A DNA stretch of 45,283 nt from contig NZ_RCUW01000015.1 of assembly GCF_003667525.1 (NCBI RefSeq), positions 1 to 45,283 of the forward strand. The letters run 5' to 3'. Under the pieces are notes generated by a model, which did not search any database, was not told where the DNA came from, and was given only the letters and a program-made list of their open reading frames with translations. The DNA is from Mycetocola_B reblochoni (GTDB lineage Bacteria; Actinomycetota; Actinomycetes; Actinomycetales; Microbacteriaceae). This document shows, one piece after another, positions 8,562 through 16,205 of the stretch. How positions within the stretch are numbered: position 1 is the first letter of the stretch; every line of letters starts with the position of its first letter. A program made the position numbers and the translations under genes.

Positions 8562-9181
8562 ATCAGGCGGCCGCGTTCCAACCGGACGACGCGGTCGGCG
8601 AGCGCCACTGCAGCGTCGTCGTGAGTGACGGTGCACACGGCGACACCGCGCGCGGCCTCCTCACGCAAGATCAGTTGCATGCGCGCTGCGCTCTCCCGGT
8701 CGAGCCCGGCAGCCGCCTCGTCCAGGAGCAGGATGTCGGGTTCGCGCACGATCCCCTGCGCGAGGAACACGCGCTGGCGCTGTCCACCCGACAGCTCGGC
8801 GAGGGGGCGGGCGGCGAGTTCGCTCATGCCGACGCGCTCCAGGGCACGCTGGGTCGCTCGACGCGCGTCGGCTCTGGTCGCGCGGGCGCCATGCTTCCAC
8901 GTGCCCATGCGCACCACATCGGATGCCGTGACGGGCAACGAGTCCGGCGCGGCCGGGCGCTGTACGACGAGCGCGAGATCTCCGTCGCGACGCACTCCGC
9001 CTCGTCGAGGCACCCTCACCCCGGCGAGGATCTCGATCAGGGTCGACTTGCCGGAGCCGTTGCTGCCCGCCAAAGCGACCACCTCGCCTGGCTGCACCTC
9101 GAGGTCGACGGAATGTAGCACGTCGTCGTCGGCGTAGCCGAAGCAGATGTCACGCGCTGACAGGGCGGGGAGCGAAGCCAT
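8558..9181 (-). CDS. aztA: Zinc ABC transporter ATP-binding protein AztA
   Basis: 207 residues, one nucleotide-binding domain. Walker A is GSNGSGKST, the signature is LSGGQRQRV, Walker B is ILLLDEAAAGLD (Ala-Ala where Pro-Thr is common), and the switch His is in TVTHDD. The gene diverges from aztB, which it would energise at the inner face of the membrane. The frame stays open far upstream, but that part is antisense to aztB and contains the operator, so the start is placed at MASLPALSARD. A purine-rich GGGGAG touches that ATG, too close for a normal ribosome-binding site, so the true start or a leaderless transcript remains uncertain. Confidence 0.88.
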   Translation of the reverse strand: MASLPALSARDICFGYADDDVLHSVDLEVQPGEVVALAGSNGSGKSTLIEILAGVRVPRRGGVRRDGDLALVVQRPAAPDSLPVTASDVVRMGTWKHGARATRADARRATQRALERVGMSELAARPLAELSGGQRQRVFLAQGIVREPDILLLDEAAAGLDRESAARMQLILREEAARGVAVCTVTHDDAAVALADRVVRLERGRLI

Positions 9182-9198
9182 CTCCCCATGGTAGCAAT

Positions 9199-9219
9199 TG
9201 ATAATCATTCTCATTCTCA
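9199..9219. promoter_or_regulatory. Zur-type operator between aztA and aztB
   Basis: TGATAATCATTCTCA (9199-9213) is a 7-1-7 Fur/Zur-family box, extended by TTCTCA to 9219. It sits in the divergent promoter of a zinc importer, which points to zinc repression by Zur. Fourteen of its bases (9200-9213) recur exactly at 14372-14385, before the ABC/ECF operon. No zur gene is in the window. Confidence 0.85.
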
Positions 9220-9235
9220 TGTAGGGTCGCTTCTC

Positions 9236-10135
9236 GTGCCCTCCCTCCTCGAGCCCTTCACCGTCGAGTTCTTCGTTCGCGCCCTCAGCGGCGGAGTGCT
9301 CGTCGCCGTCATCTGCGGCGTCGTGGGCACCTGGGTCGTGATCAGGGGCATGGCGTTCCTCGGCGAGGCGATCGGCCACGGGATGCTGCCCGGCGTCGCT
9401 CTCGCCACCGTGCTCGGCGCACCCGTGCTGCTCGGGGCGGCGCTGAGCGCCGCCGCCATGAGCGCGGCGATCGGTCTGCTGCAGCGCCGCGGCCGACTCT
9501 CCTATGACACCAGCATCGGCCTGCTCTTCGTCGCCATGCTCGCGCTCGGCGTGATAATCGTCTCGCACTCGCGCAGCTTCGCCACCGACGCCACCGCCCT
9601 GCTGTTCGGCGACATCCTCGCCATCCGGCCCGACGACATCGCGGTGCTGGCGATCGCCATGATCGTCACGGTCGGCGTCTCGGCCGGCTTCCATCGATCG
9701 TTCGTGGCCACTGCCTTCGACGTGCGCATCGCCCGCACCCTCGGTCTCCGCCCTCAGCTCGCGCACGTGGTGCTCGTCGCGCTCGTGACGCTCGCCGTCG
9801 TGGCATCGTTTCAGGCGGTCGGCACCCTCCTGGTCGTCGGCCTGCTGCTCGCGCCCGCCGTCGCGGCGCGCGCGTGGACGACCCGCATCCCCACCACCAT
9901 GGTCGTCGCGGCCGTCTTCGGCGCTGCGGCGGTGATGGTCGGTCTGCTCGCGTCGTGGCACTTCGCCACCGCCGCCGGCGCATCGATCGCCGCCGCGGCG
10001 GTGCTGCTCGCGGCCGTCTCAGCGATCACCCGCTCCGTGCTCACCCGCGCCTCCCGACGGCGCCACCCCGTCGACCACCGCGACGTCGGCTTCCCGAAAT
10101 CTGGTCCCGTCGCGCTCCCCGAAAGGAACCGATGA
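9236..10135 (+). CDS. aztB: Zinc ABC transporter permease AztB
   Basis: 299 residues from the GTG at 9236, with about eight to nine hydrophobic helices of the ABC-3 (ZnuB/MntB) family. Typical family segments are GMAFLGEAIGHGMLPGVALA, LLFGDILAI, and FQAVGTLLVVGLLLAPAVAARAW. The open frame begins at an ATG at 9188, but those 16 codons would overlap the Zur-type operator. GTG 9236 has an AGGG nine bases upstream, so it is preferred. The stop overlaps the next ATG (ATGA). It forms the zinc channel with AztA and receives zinc from AztC. Confidence 0.9.
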   Translation: MPSLLEPFTVEFFVRALSGGVLVAVICGVVGTWVVIRGMAFLGEAIGHGMLPGVALATVLGAPVLLGAALSAAAMSAAIGLLQRRGRLSYDTSIGLLFVAMLALGVIIVSHSRSFATDATALLFGDILAIRPDDIAVLAIAMIVTVGVSAGFHRSFVATAFDVRIARTLGLRPQLAHVVLVALVTLAVVASFQAVGTLLVVGLLLAPAVAARAWTTRIPTTMVVAAVFGAAAVMVGLLASWHFATAAGASIAAAAVLLAAVSAITRSVLTRASRRRHPVDHRDVGFPKSGPVALPERNR

Positions 10136-11334
10136 ACTCCCGCGCCCTGCTGCTCCTCCCCGCGGCTCTGACGATCGCCGCACTCAGCGCCTGCACCCCC
10201 GCTCCGGGCGCCGCACCGTCGACACCCCCGGAGTCCGGAGACGGTCACGGCGCGATCGCGGGCGCCGCGGAGGTCGCCGAGCCGCCGCTCGGCCTGCTCT
10301 CGCTCGATGCCGAGGGAAACGCCGCGGTGCTCGATCTGCTCAGCGACGAGACCGCCGACCTCGGCGCCACCGCCGCACCACCCGCGGCCCTCGTTAGCGA
10401 CGGACGCTACGGCTTCGTCACCACGGCCGAGGGTGTGGAGGTCATCGACTCGGGCCGGTGGAGCTGGGACCACGGAGACCACTTCCATTACTACCTCGCC
10501 GAGCCCGGCATTCTCGGCACCGTCGCAGGCGAGGGCCCCGTGACCGTCACGTCCGGCGCGCTGTCGACCGCTGGCACCACGGGGGTCTTCTTCGCCGGCT
10601 CCGGCGAAGCCGTCCTGCTCGACAACAAGGCGCTCTCCGAGGGTCGGATAGAGGAACTGCTCCGCGTCGAGACGGGGGCGGATGCCGGACTCGTCGCCCC
10701 GGTCGGCGATGGCGCACTCGTGACCGAGGGCGACGCGCTCGTCTACCACGACGACGACGGCAGCCCGGCCGGCACCCCGGTCGAGTGCGTCGACCCCGCG
10801 GGTGCGATCACGACCCGGGTGGGCCTCGTCGTCGGCTGCGCCGACGGCGCGGTGCTTGCGACCTGGCAGAACGGCGAGCTCGCCACCGAGCGCATCCCTT
10901 ACCCGGCCGAGGCGTCCGATCGCGCCCTCTCATTCGACGGACGCAAGGGCCGCCCGACTGTCGCTTCCGTGGCCGGGACCACCGGATTCTGGTTGCTCGA
11001 CTCCCGCGAGCGCACCTGGACACTGGTGTCGACCGAGCGGCCGCTCGCTCGCGTGGTCGCGGTGGACGACGCCGAGGGTCATGTCGTCGCGATCGACGTG
11101 GACGGTCGCGTCGTCGTGTATCTCGCCGACGGCGGCACCCTCGTCGGCGCCACTGAGCCGATACTCGCCGAGGGCGGCAGCGCCTCGTCGCTCGTCGTCG
11201 ACGAGCAGCGCGCCTACGTGAGCGACCCGGGAGCGGGACTCGTGCACGAGATCGATTACGCCGACGGCGCCCGAATCGCTCGATCGCTCGAGACCCCGAC
11301 AGCGCCGACGTTCGTCACGGAGGTCGGACGATGA
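10132..11334 (+). CDS. AztD-like zinc metallochaperone lipoprotein (first copy)
   Basis: 400 residues. A signal peptide ends in the lipobox AALSAC. The remainder looks like a beta-propeller with repeated VLD/V-x-D strands. A His/Asp-rich loop, WSWDHGDHFHYYLAEP (about residues 107-122), is a probable zinc-binding site of the kind seen in AztD proteins, which pass zinc to the solute-binding protein AztC. It overlaps aztB and aztC by four bases on each side (ATGA), so it is translated with them. A second AztD-like gene follows aztC. This copy lacks the HPHEDHW motif of the second, so the two may differ in affinity or partner. Confidence 0.8.
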   Translation: MNSRALLLLPAALTIAALSACTPAPGAAPSTPPESGDGHGAIAGAAEVAEPPLGLLSLDAEGNAAVLDLLSDETADLGATAAPPAALVSDGRYGFVTTAEGVEVIDSGRWSWDHGDHFHYYLAEPGILGTVAGEGPVTVTSGALSTAGTTGVFFAGSGEAVLLDNKALSEGRIEELLRVETGADAGLVAPVGDGALVTEGDALVYHDDDGSPAGTPVECVDPAGAITTRVGLVVGCADGAVLATWQNGELATERIPYPAEASDRALSFDGRKGRPTVASVAGTTGFWLLDSRERTWTLVSTERPLARVVAVDDAEGHVVAIDVDGRVVVYLADGGTLVGATEPILAEGGSASSLVVDEQRAYVSDPGAGLVHEIDYADGARIARSLETPTAPTFVTEVGR

Positions 11335-12251
11335 GGATGCTCCGCACGTGCGCCCTGCTCTCCGCGACCGTCGTGCTCGGCGTCGGGGTCGCCGGATGCA
11401 CCGGTTCCGCGGAGGCGGATCGACCGCAGATCGTCGTCACGACGAACATCCTCGGCGATGTGGTCGAGAACGTCGTCGGCGACGCCGCCGAGGTCACGAC
11501 CCTGATGAAGCCGAACGCCGATCCGCACTCGTTCGAGATCTCCGCACAGGAGGCGGCACGGATGGACGCCGCCGACCTGCTCGTGACGAACGGCCTCGGG
11601 CTCGAAGAGGGTCTGCAGCAGCACATCGATCGCACGTCCTCTGCGGGTGTGCCCACCCTCATCGCAGGCGACGTGATCGAGGTACTCCCCTACACCTCGG
11701 AGGATGCCGCCGGCGCCGACGACCCGCACTTCTGGACGGATCCCTCCCGCATGGTCGACGTGGTGGATGCTCTCGAAGACGCCCTGGCTGACATCGACGG
11801 GATCGACGTCGAGCAGATCCGCGACAACTCCGCCGCCTACCGCGGCGACCTCGCCGAGCTCGACGAGGAGATGTCCGCGTCCTTCGCCGCAATCCCCGCC
11901 GACCGACGGGCGCTCGTGACGAATCACCATGTCTTCGGCTACCTCGCAGATCGCTTCGACTTCCGGCTCGTCGGCACCGTCATCCCCGGCGGCACGACGC
12001 TCGCGGCTCCGAGCGCTGCCGACCTGCGCGATCTCACCGACGCGATCGACGAGGCGGGGGTCCCCACGATCTTCGCCGAGTCGTCGCAGCCCGACCGGCT
12101 CATCCAGGTGCTGGCATCGGAGGCCGGCATCGAGGTCGACGTCGTCGAGCTGTTCACCGAGTCCCTCACCGAACCGGGCGAGGGCGCCGATACCTACCTG
12201 ACGATGATGCGCGCCAACACCGAGCGCATCGCCGACGGGCTGACCCCATGA
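11331..12251 (+). CDS. aztC: Zinc-binding lipoprotein AztC
   Basis: 306 residues. Lipobox GVAGC (Cys23) anchors it outside the membrane. It is a cluster A-I metal-binding protein: probable ligands are His66 (NADPHSFE), His133 (DDPHFWTDP), His199 (VTNHHVFGY) and an acidic residue near 287 (GADTYL). It lacks the long His-rich loop of ZnuA, as AztC does, and this is why AztC needs the chaperone AztD for loading. The start overlaps the previous stop (ATGA). It hands zinc to AztB. Confidence 0.92.
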   Translation: MRMLRTCALLSATVVLGVGVAGCTGSAEADRPQIVVTTNILGDVVENVVGDAAEVTTLMKPNADPHSFEISAQEAARMDAADLLVTNGLGLEEGLQQHIDRTSSAGVPTLIAGDVIEVLPYTSEDAAGADDPHFWTDPSRMVDVVDALEDALADIDGIDVEQIRDNSAAYRGDLAELDEEMSASFAAIPADRRALVTNHHVFGYLADRFDFRLVGTVIPGGTTLAAPSAADLRDLTDAIDEAGVPTIFAESSQPDRLIQVLASEAGIEVDVVELFTESLTEPGEGADTYLTMMRANTERIADGLTP

Positions 12252-12289
12252 CAGGACCCCGACCGGGGCCCGACACGAGAGGAAACAAA

Positions 12290-13489
12290 ATGAAGCGACA
12301 CATGAGAATGAGTGCCGCTGTGGCGGCACTGGCGGGCGTCTCGCTGCTCGCCACCGCCTGCGCAGGCGGCGCGGGGAGTTCCGCGCCCGCCGATGAGGAG
12401 TCGCCGGCCGCCGCGACCGAGACGGGCCGCGTCGCGATCTCCTACCCCGGTGGGATCGCCGTGCTCGATCCGGAGACACTCGAGGTCGTCGACGAGTTCG
12501 AGACCGAGGAATTCACGCGCCTCAACGCCTTCGGCGACGGCCGCACGATCGCCGTCACCACGTCCGAGGGCTTCCAGATGCTCGACACCGGCGAAGCCGT
12601 CCTCACCGACGCGCTGTTCGAGGGGACCACGCCCGGTCACGTCGTCATCCACGGCGAGAACACGGTGCTGTTCGACGACCGCACCGGCACCACCACGATC
12701 GTGCCGACCGACGGCTTCGCCGACGGCTACGACGCGCTGCCTGAGACCACGACCTACACCGCAGACGCCCCGCATCACGGGGTCTCTATCGTGCTGGAGA
12801 ACGGCTCGCTGATCACCACCGTCGGCGACGAGACCGCTCGCACCGGCGCCAAGGCTCTGCACCCGCACGAAGACCACTGGGACGAGGCCGCGGCGAGCGC
12901 CGAATGCCCCGGCATCCACGGCGAGGGCACGGCAGCCGACGAGGCCGTGATCTTCGGCTGCGAGAACGGCGCCCTGCTGTTCAAGGACGAGGCGTTCACC
13001 AAGCTCGCGGCACCGGATGCCTACGGACGCATGGGCAACGCGTTCGTCTCGGAGACCAGCCCGATCGTCGTCGGCGACTACAAGAACGACCCCGACGCCG
13101 AGGGCTACCTGCTGAACGCGGTGGCGCTGATCGACACCGCGGCCGAGACCCTGGAGGTCGTGGAGCTCCCCGCCGAGGTCCAGTACACGTTCCGCGACAT
13201 CGCCCGCGGCCCCGAGGATCTCGCGTACATCCTGTCGACCGACGGCCACATCCACGTGCTCGACCCCGCGACCGGTGAGCTGACCGAGTCGTACCCGGTC
13301 ATCGACCCGTGGAAGGGCCCGGCCGAATGGCAGGACGCCCACCCCGCGATCAAGGTCGACGGCGAAATCGCCTACGTGACCGAGCCCGCCGCGAACAGCG
13401 TGCACGCGGTCGACCTGACCACCGGCGAGGTCATCGCCTCGGTCGAGCTCGACTACACGCCGAACGAACTCGCGGTCGCGATCGGTTGA
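12290..13489 (+). CDS. aztD: Zinc metallochaperone AztD (second AztD-like copy)
   Basis: 399 residues, with a lipobox LLATAC. The body is a beta-propeller-like repeat protein. A His/Asp/Glu-rich segment, LHPHEDHWDEAAASAECPGIHGEG (about 200-223), is the likely zinc site, with further His in ADAPHHGVS. The ATG at 12290 is chosen because of GAGAGGA seven bases upstream; the frame is also open from 12248. It follows aztC by 38 bases and ends in a strong hairpin terminator, so it is the last gene of the aztB operon. AztD is known to transfer zinc directly to AztC. Confidence 0.88.
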   Translation: MKRHMRMSAAVAALAGVSLLATACAGGAGSSAPADEESPAAATETGRVAISYPGGIAVLDPETLEVVDEFETEEFTRLNAFGDGRTIAVTTSEGFQMLDTGEAVLTDALFEGTTPGHVVIHGENTVLFDDRTGTTTIVPTDGFADGYDALPETTTYTADAPHHGVSIVLENGSLITTVGDETARTGAKALHPHEDHWDEAAASAECPGIHGEGTAADEAVIFGCENGALLFKDEAFTKLAAPDAYGRMGNAFVSETSPIVVGDYKNDPDAEGYLLNAVALIDTAAETLEVVELPAEVQYTFRDIARGPEDLAYILSTDGHIHVLDPATGELTESYPVIDPWKGPAEWQDAHPAIKVDGEIAYVTEPAANSVHAVDLTTGEVIASVELDYTPNELAVAIG

Positions 13490-13509
13490 TCGACGGTATT
13501 CGCACGGGA

Positions 13510-13543
13510 GCGGGCAGGGCGTCGTCAGTGACGCCCTGCCCGC
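13510..13543. terminator. Hairpin terminator after aztD
   Basis: GCGGGCAGGGCGTC (13510-13523) and GACGCCCTGCCCGC (13530-13543) form a perfect 14-bp stem with a 6-base loop, followed by TTCGTTC. It separates the convergent aztD and TetR genes and probably serves both. Confidence 0.85.
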
Positions 13544-13548
13544 TTCGT

Positions 13549-14256
13549 TCATCCCCGGTCTTCTCCCTGGAGGCCGGACCCCGTCAGCTGCGCAGCGAGC
13601 CCGGTGATGGTGGTGTCGACGACGAAGCGATAGTAGGCCTCGCGCTGTGTGACAGCCGCATCCCCTCCGCGGAGGAACGGATCGATGAGGGTGCGGGTGA
13701 GCAGCTGCAGCCCTGGACTACCCTCCGACGCATCACGGAACTCGGCCATCATCGACGCATGGTCGCGGGGTCCGTCCTCTTCGTGCAGCAGACGGTCGTC
13801 GCCGATCGTGATCGTGAGCAAGGCCGTGTTCAGCAGCGTCGCGTATGCGAGACCCGCCTGATCGCCGAAGCCGGCGCGCAGAAGAGCGGCGATCCCACGG
13901 TCGAGGATCGGCAGCGCCGCAGGGAACGTCGGGCCATGCATGAGCAGCCACTTCGCCACCCCCGGGTGCGCCGCGACGATCGGGTACGCCGCGAAGAGCA
14001 GGTTCCGGAAGTACTCGTCCCACGGCAGGTCGGCCGAGGGCGCCCCGAGTCCGTCGAGCACTCGCTCGACCACGCGCCGGGCGATGAGGTCTTTTCCCCC
14101 GACGTGGTGGTAGATGACGGATGCTGTGACGTCGAGACGCCGCGCAAGGTCACGTATCGACCAGCCGAGGAGGTGCGAGTGCTCGGTGAGCTCGAGCGCG
14201 GTATCGACGACGAGCTCCGGGGTGAGCCCCACGTGAAATGGTGCGTCGTTCGTCAT
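13549..14256 (-). CDS. TetR/AcrR-family repressor
   Basis: 235 residues. The N-terminal helix-turn-helix (about 12-60) contains LVVDTALELTEHSHLLGWSIRDLARRLDVTASVIYHHVGGKDLI, followed by a helical ligand-binding domain (TetR_C type). It is divergent from the six-gene ABC/ECF operon. The 158-base intergenic region holds a 33-bp perfect palindrome with a TTAGAACA-C-TGTTCTAA core, the usual form of a TetR operator. The natural reading is that this protein represses the operon and itself, and is released by a transported compound. The ligand is unknown. Confidence 0.9.
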   Translation of the reverse strand: MTNDAPFHVGLTPELVVDTALELTEHSHLLGWSIRDLARRLDVTASVIYHHVGGKDLIARRVVERVLDGLGAPSADLPWDEYFRNLLFAAYPIVAAHPGVAKWLLMHGPTFPAALPILDRGIAALLRAGFGDQAGLAYATLLNTALLTITIGDDRLLHEEDGPRDHASMMAEFRDASEGSPGLQLLTRTLIDPFLRGGDAAVTQREAYYRFVVDTTITGLAAQLTGSGLQGEDRG

Positions 14257-14309
14257 CCGTTCCTCCCTCGGCGATCTCCAGTCTCGACGATCGATCCGTC
14301 GAAAGCGAT

Positions 14310-14328
14310 TGTGGTAAGGCTTACCTAA
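14310..14328. promoter_or_regulatory. IdeR/DtxR-type iron box
   Basis: TGTGGTAAGGCTTACCTAA matches the 19-bp IdeR/DmdR consensus (TTAGGTTAGSCTAACCTAA) at nearly all symmetric positions, including the AAGGCTTACCTAA half. It lies between the TetR gene and the ABC/ECF operon and predicts iron repression of the operon. Confidence 0.82.
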
Positions 14329-14338
14329 CTAGTATCCT

Positions 14339-14371
14339 GCACAGGATTAGAACACTGTTCTAATCCTGTGC
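14339..14371. promoter_or_regulatory. 33-bp perfect palindrome, probable TetR operator
   Basis: Two 16-base arms, GCACAGGATTAGAACA and its exact complement, meet around one central C (14355). The inner TTAGAACA-C-TGTTCTAA resembles TetR-family sites. It lies 10 bases after the IdeR box and touches the Zur-type box. Confidence 0.8.
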
Positions 14372-14385
14372 GATAATCATTCTCA
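14372..14385. promoter_or_regulatory. Second Zur/Fur-type box
   Basis: GATAATCATTCTCA is identical over 14 bases to the operator between aztA and aztB. It is adjacent to the TetR palindrome and about 30 bases before the ATG of the first ABC gene, so a bound repressor would block transcription or the start site. It suggests zinc (Zur) input to the operon. Confidence 0.7.
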
Positions 14386-14414
14386 ATAACCAGTCCGCGG
14401 ATCCAGGAGACGAA

Positions 14415-16205
14415 ATGCAGGCCCCGTTCACGCGTTCGACACCGAAACCACCGTCCCCCGAAGCGGGTGTGCTCTCATCCGTCCGCGGAAGCCTCGCCGG
14501 CATCGTGGTCCTGAGCGTGATCGGCGCGGCTGGCAGCGTGGTGCCTTTCATCGCGATCGTCGAGCTCGCGAGAGCGCTGATGCCGGCGATCGACGGAGCC
14601 CCTGTGGACGCAGCCCGTGTGTGGCTGATCGTGTCGATCGCGATCGCCGCGCTCATCGTGAGCGTGGGCACTGCGTTCCTCTCCGGCGTCGTCGGTCACT
14701 TCGCCGATGCCGAGATGCAGCACTCGCTGCGTCAGCGGATCATCCGCCACCTGCAGCGCCTCCCGTTGGGATGGTTCGATCGACGCAGCTCCGGCGCCGT
14801 GCGCAAGCTGGTCGAGAACGACGTGGTCGCCCTCCACCAGCTGGTCGCCCACTCGATCCAGGACGTCTTGACGGCGATCACCGTTCCTGTGATCAGCCTC
14901 GTGTACCTCTTCATCGTCGAGTGGCGGATGGCGCTGGCGGCACTGGTCCCGCTCGTCGCGATCCTGCTGGTCTACCCGTTGATGATGCGGGGAGCGGGCG
15001 AGAAGTACCGTCAGTACGACCAGGCCACGCAGGCGCTGTCCGGCGCGACGGTCGAGTTCGTCCAGGGCATCGCTGTGGTCAAGCGCTTCGGGCAGGTCGG
15101 ACGCAGCCACCGCCGGTACAGTGATGCGACACGCGAGTACGTACGGTTCGTCGGGGAATGGACGCGAGAGACCGCCGTGAGCTTCACGATCGTGGAACTG
15201 CTCGCTTCTCCCATCGTGGTCCTGGCCTGGCTCCTCGCCGCCGCGGTCTGGCTGGTCGGGAATGCGGGTGTTGCCCCGGTCGACATCCTCCCCGGCATCC
15301 TTCTCGGCCTCGGCCTCACCGCTCCGCTGATGAAGCTCGGCGCGTCGGGGCAGTTCCTGCGCAACGCGACGAAGGCGCGGCAGTCCCTCTCGGAATTCTT
15401 CGGGCTGGCTCCTGTGTCCGCCCCCGACCGGCCCGAGACTCCGGAGGGCCACAGTGTCGCGCTCGACGACGTGTCGTTCGGGTACCTCGACTCGCACCGC
15501 GTGCTCGAGGACATCTCCCTCGCCTGCGCGCCGGGCACCGTCACCGCACTCGTCGGAGCCTCCGGATCGGGCAAGTCGACCCTGGCCAAGCTGGTGCCGC
15601 GCTTCTACGACGTCGACGAGGGATCCATGACCATCGGCGGGACGGACGTACGACGCATCCCTTCGAACGAGTTGTACCGCCGGGTCGGCTTCGTGTTCCA
15701 GGACGTGCAGCTGTTGCGGGCGAGCCTGCGCGACAACATCCGGCTCACTCGCCCCGACGCAACCGATGCCGAGGTCGAGGCCGCCGCCCGTGCCGCGCAG
15801 ATCCATGACCGGATCCTGCAGTTCGCGCGAGGGTACGACGCCGTCGTCGGGGAGGACGCGAACCTGTCCGGCGGCGAAGCGCAGCGGGTCACCATCGCCA
15901 GATCCTTGCTGGCTGACGCGCCCATCCTGGTGCTCGACGAGGCCACGGCCTTCGCCGATCCCGATTCCGAGGCCTCGATCCAGCGCGCTCTGAGTACGCT
16001 CGCCGCCTCACGCACGGTCCTCGTGATCGCCCACCGCCTGCACACGATCGTCCGAGCCGATCAGATCCTCGTGCTCGACAACGGTCACATCGTCGAACGT
16101 GGCACTCACGAAGAGCTGGTCGCCTCCGACGGCCGATTCGCCGCCATGTGGTCCGACTACCAGAGGAACCATGCCCGCTCTCTCCCGGAAGGAGCCGGCG
16201 CGTGA
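14415..16205 (+). CDS. ABC transporter, fused membrane and ATPase domains (siderophore-importer type, first subunit)
   Basis: 596 residues. An exporter-fold membrane domain with about six helices (residues 20-310) is followed by an ATPase domain. Walker A is GASGSGKST, the signature is LSGGEAQRV, and Walker B is ILVLDEATAFADPDSE. The DEATAFAD form is typical of the YbtP/YbtQ and IrtA/IrtB siderophore importers, which have an exporter fold but import iron-siderophore or metallophore. AGGAGA six bases before the ATG is a good ribosome-binding site. The stop overlaps the next gene (GTGA), so the two subunits probably form a heterodimer. Its promoter carries iron, zinc and TetR-type sites. Confidence 0.88.
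   Translation: MQAPFTRSTPKPPSPEAGVLSSVRGSLAGIVVLSVIGAAGSVVPFIAIVELARALMPAIDGAPVDAARVWLIVSIAIAALIVSVGTAFLSGVVGHFADAEMQHSLRQRIIRHLQRLPLGWFDRRSSGAVRKLVENDVVALHQLVAHSIQDVLTAITVPVISLVYLFIVEWRMALAALVPLVAILLVYPLMMRGAGEKYRQYDQATQALSGATVEFVQGIAVVKRFGQVGRSHRRYSDATREYVRFVGEWTRETAVSFTIVELLASPIVVLAWLLAAAVWLVGNAGVAPVDILPGILLGLGLTAPLMKLGASGQFLRNATKARQSLSEFFGLAPVSAPDRPETPEGHSVALDDVSFGYLDSHRVLEDISLACAPGTVTALVGASGSGKSTLAKLVPRFYDVDEGSMTIGGTDVRRIPSNELYRRVGFVFQDVQLLRASLRDNIRLTRPDATDAEVEAAARAAQIHDRILQFARGYDAVVGEDANLSGGEAQRVTIARSLLADAPILVLDEATAFADPDSEASIQRALSTLAASRTVLVIAHRLHTIVRADQILVLDNGHIVERGTHEELVASDGRFAAMWSDYQRNHARSLPEGAGA

Noticed and set aside
7134..8636. 500-codon minus-strand frame opposite the redox-methyltransferase gene
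   Set aside because: The plus strand carries recognisable FAD and SAM motifs; the minus frame is a GC-driven shadow.
9188..9235. Upstream ATG of aztB giving 16 extra residues with HSHSH
   Set aside because: These codons coincide with the Zur-type operator. A GTG with a better ribosome-binding site lies just after it. The apparent His motif is produced by the operator bases.
9182..9961. Long minus-strand extension of aztA, rich in Asp, His and Gly
   Set aside because: It is antisense to aztB and has the low-complexity composition of shadow frames in GC-rich DNA. The ATPase domain starts at 9181.
14339..14371. The 33-bp palindrome as a transcription terminator
   Set aside because: It lies between divergent genes, is not followed by a T-run, and has a TetR-operator-like core, so an operator is the better reading.
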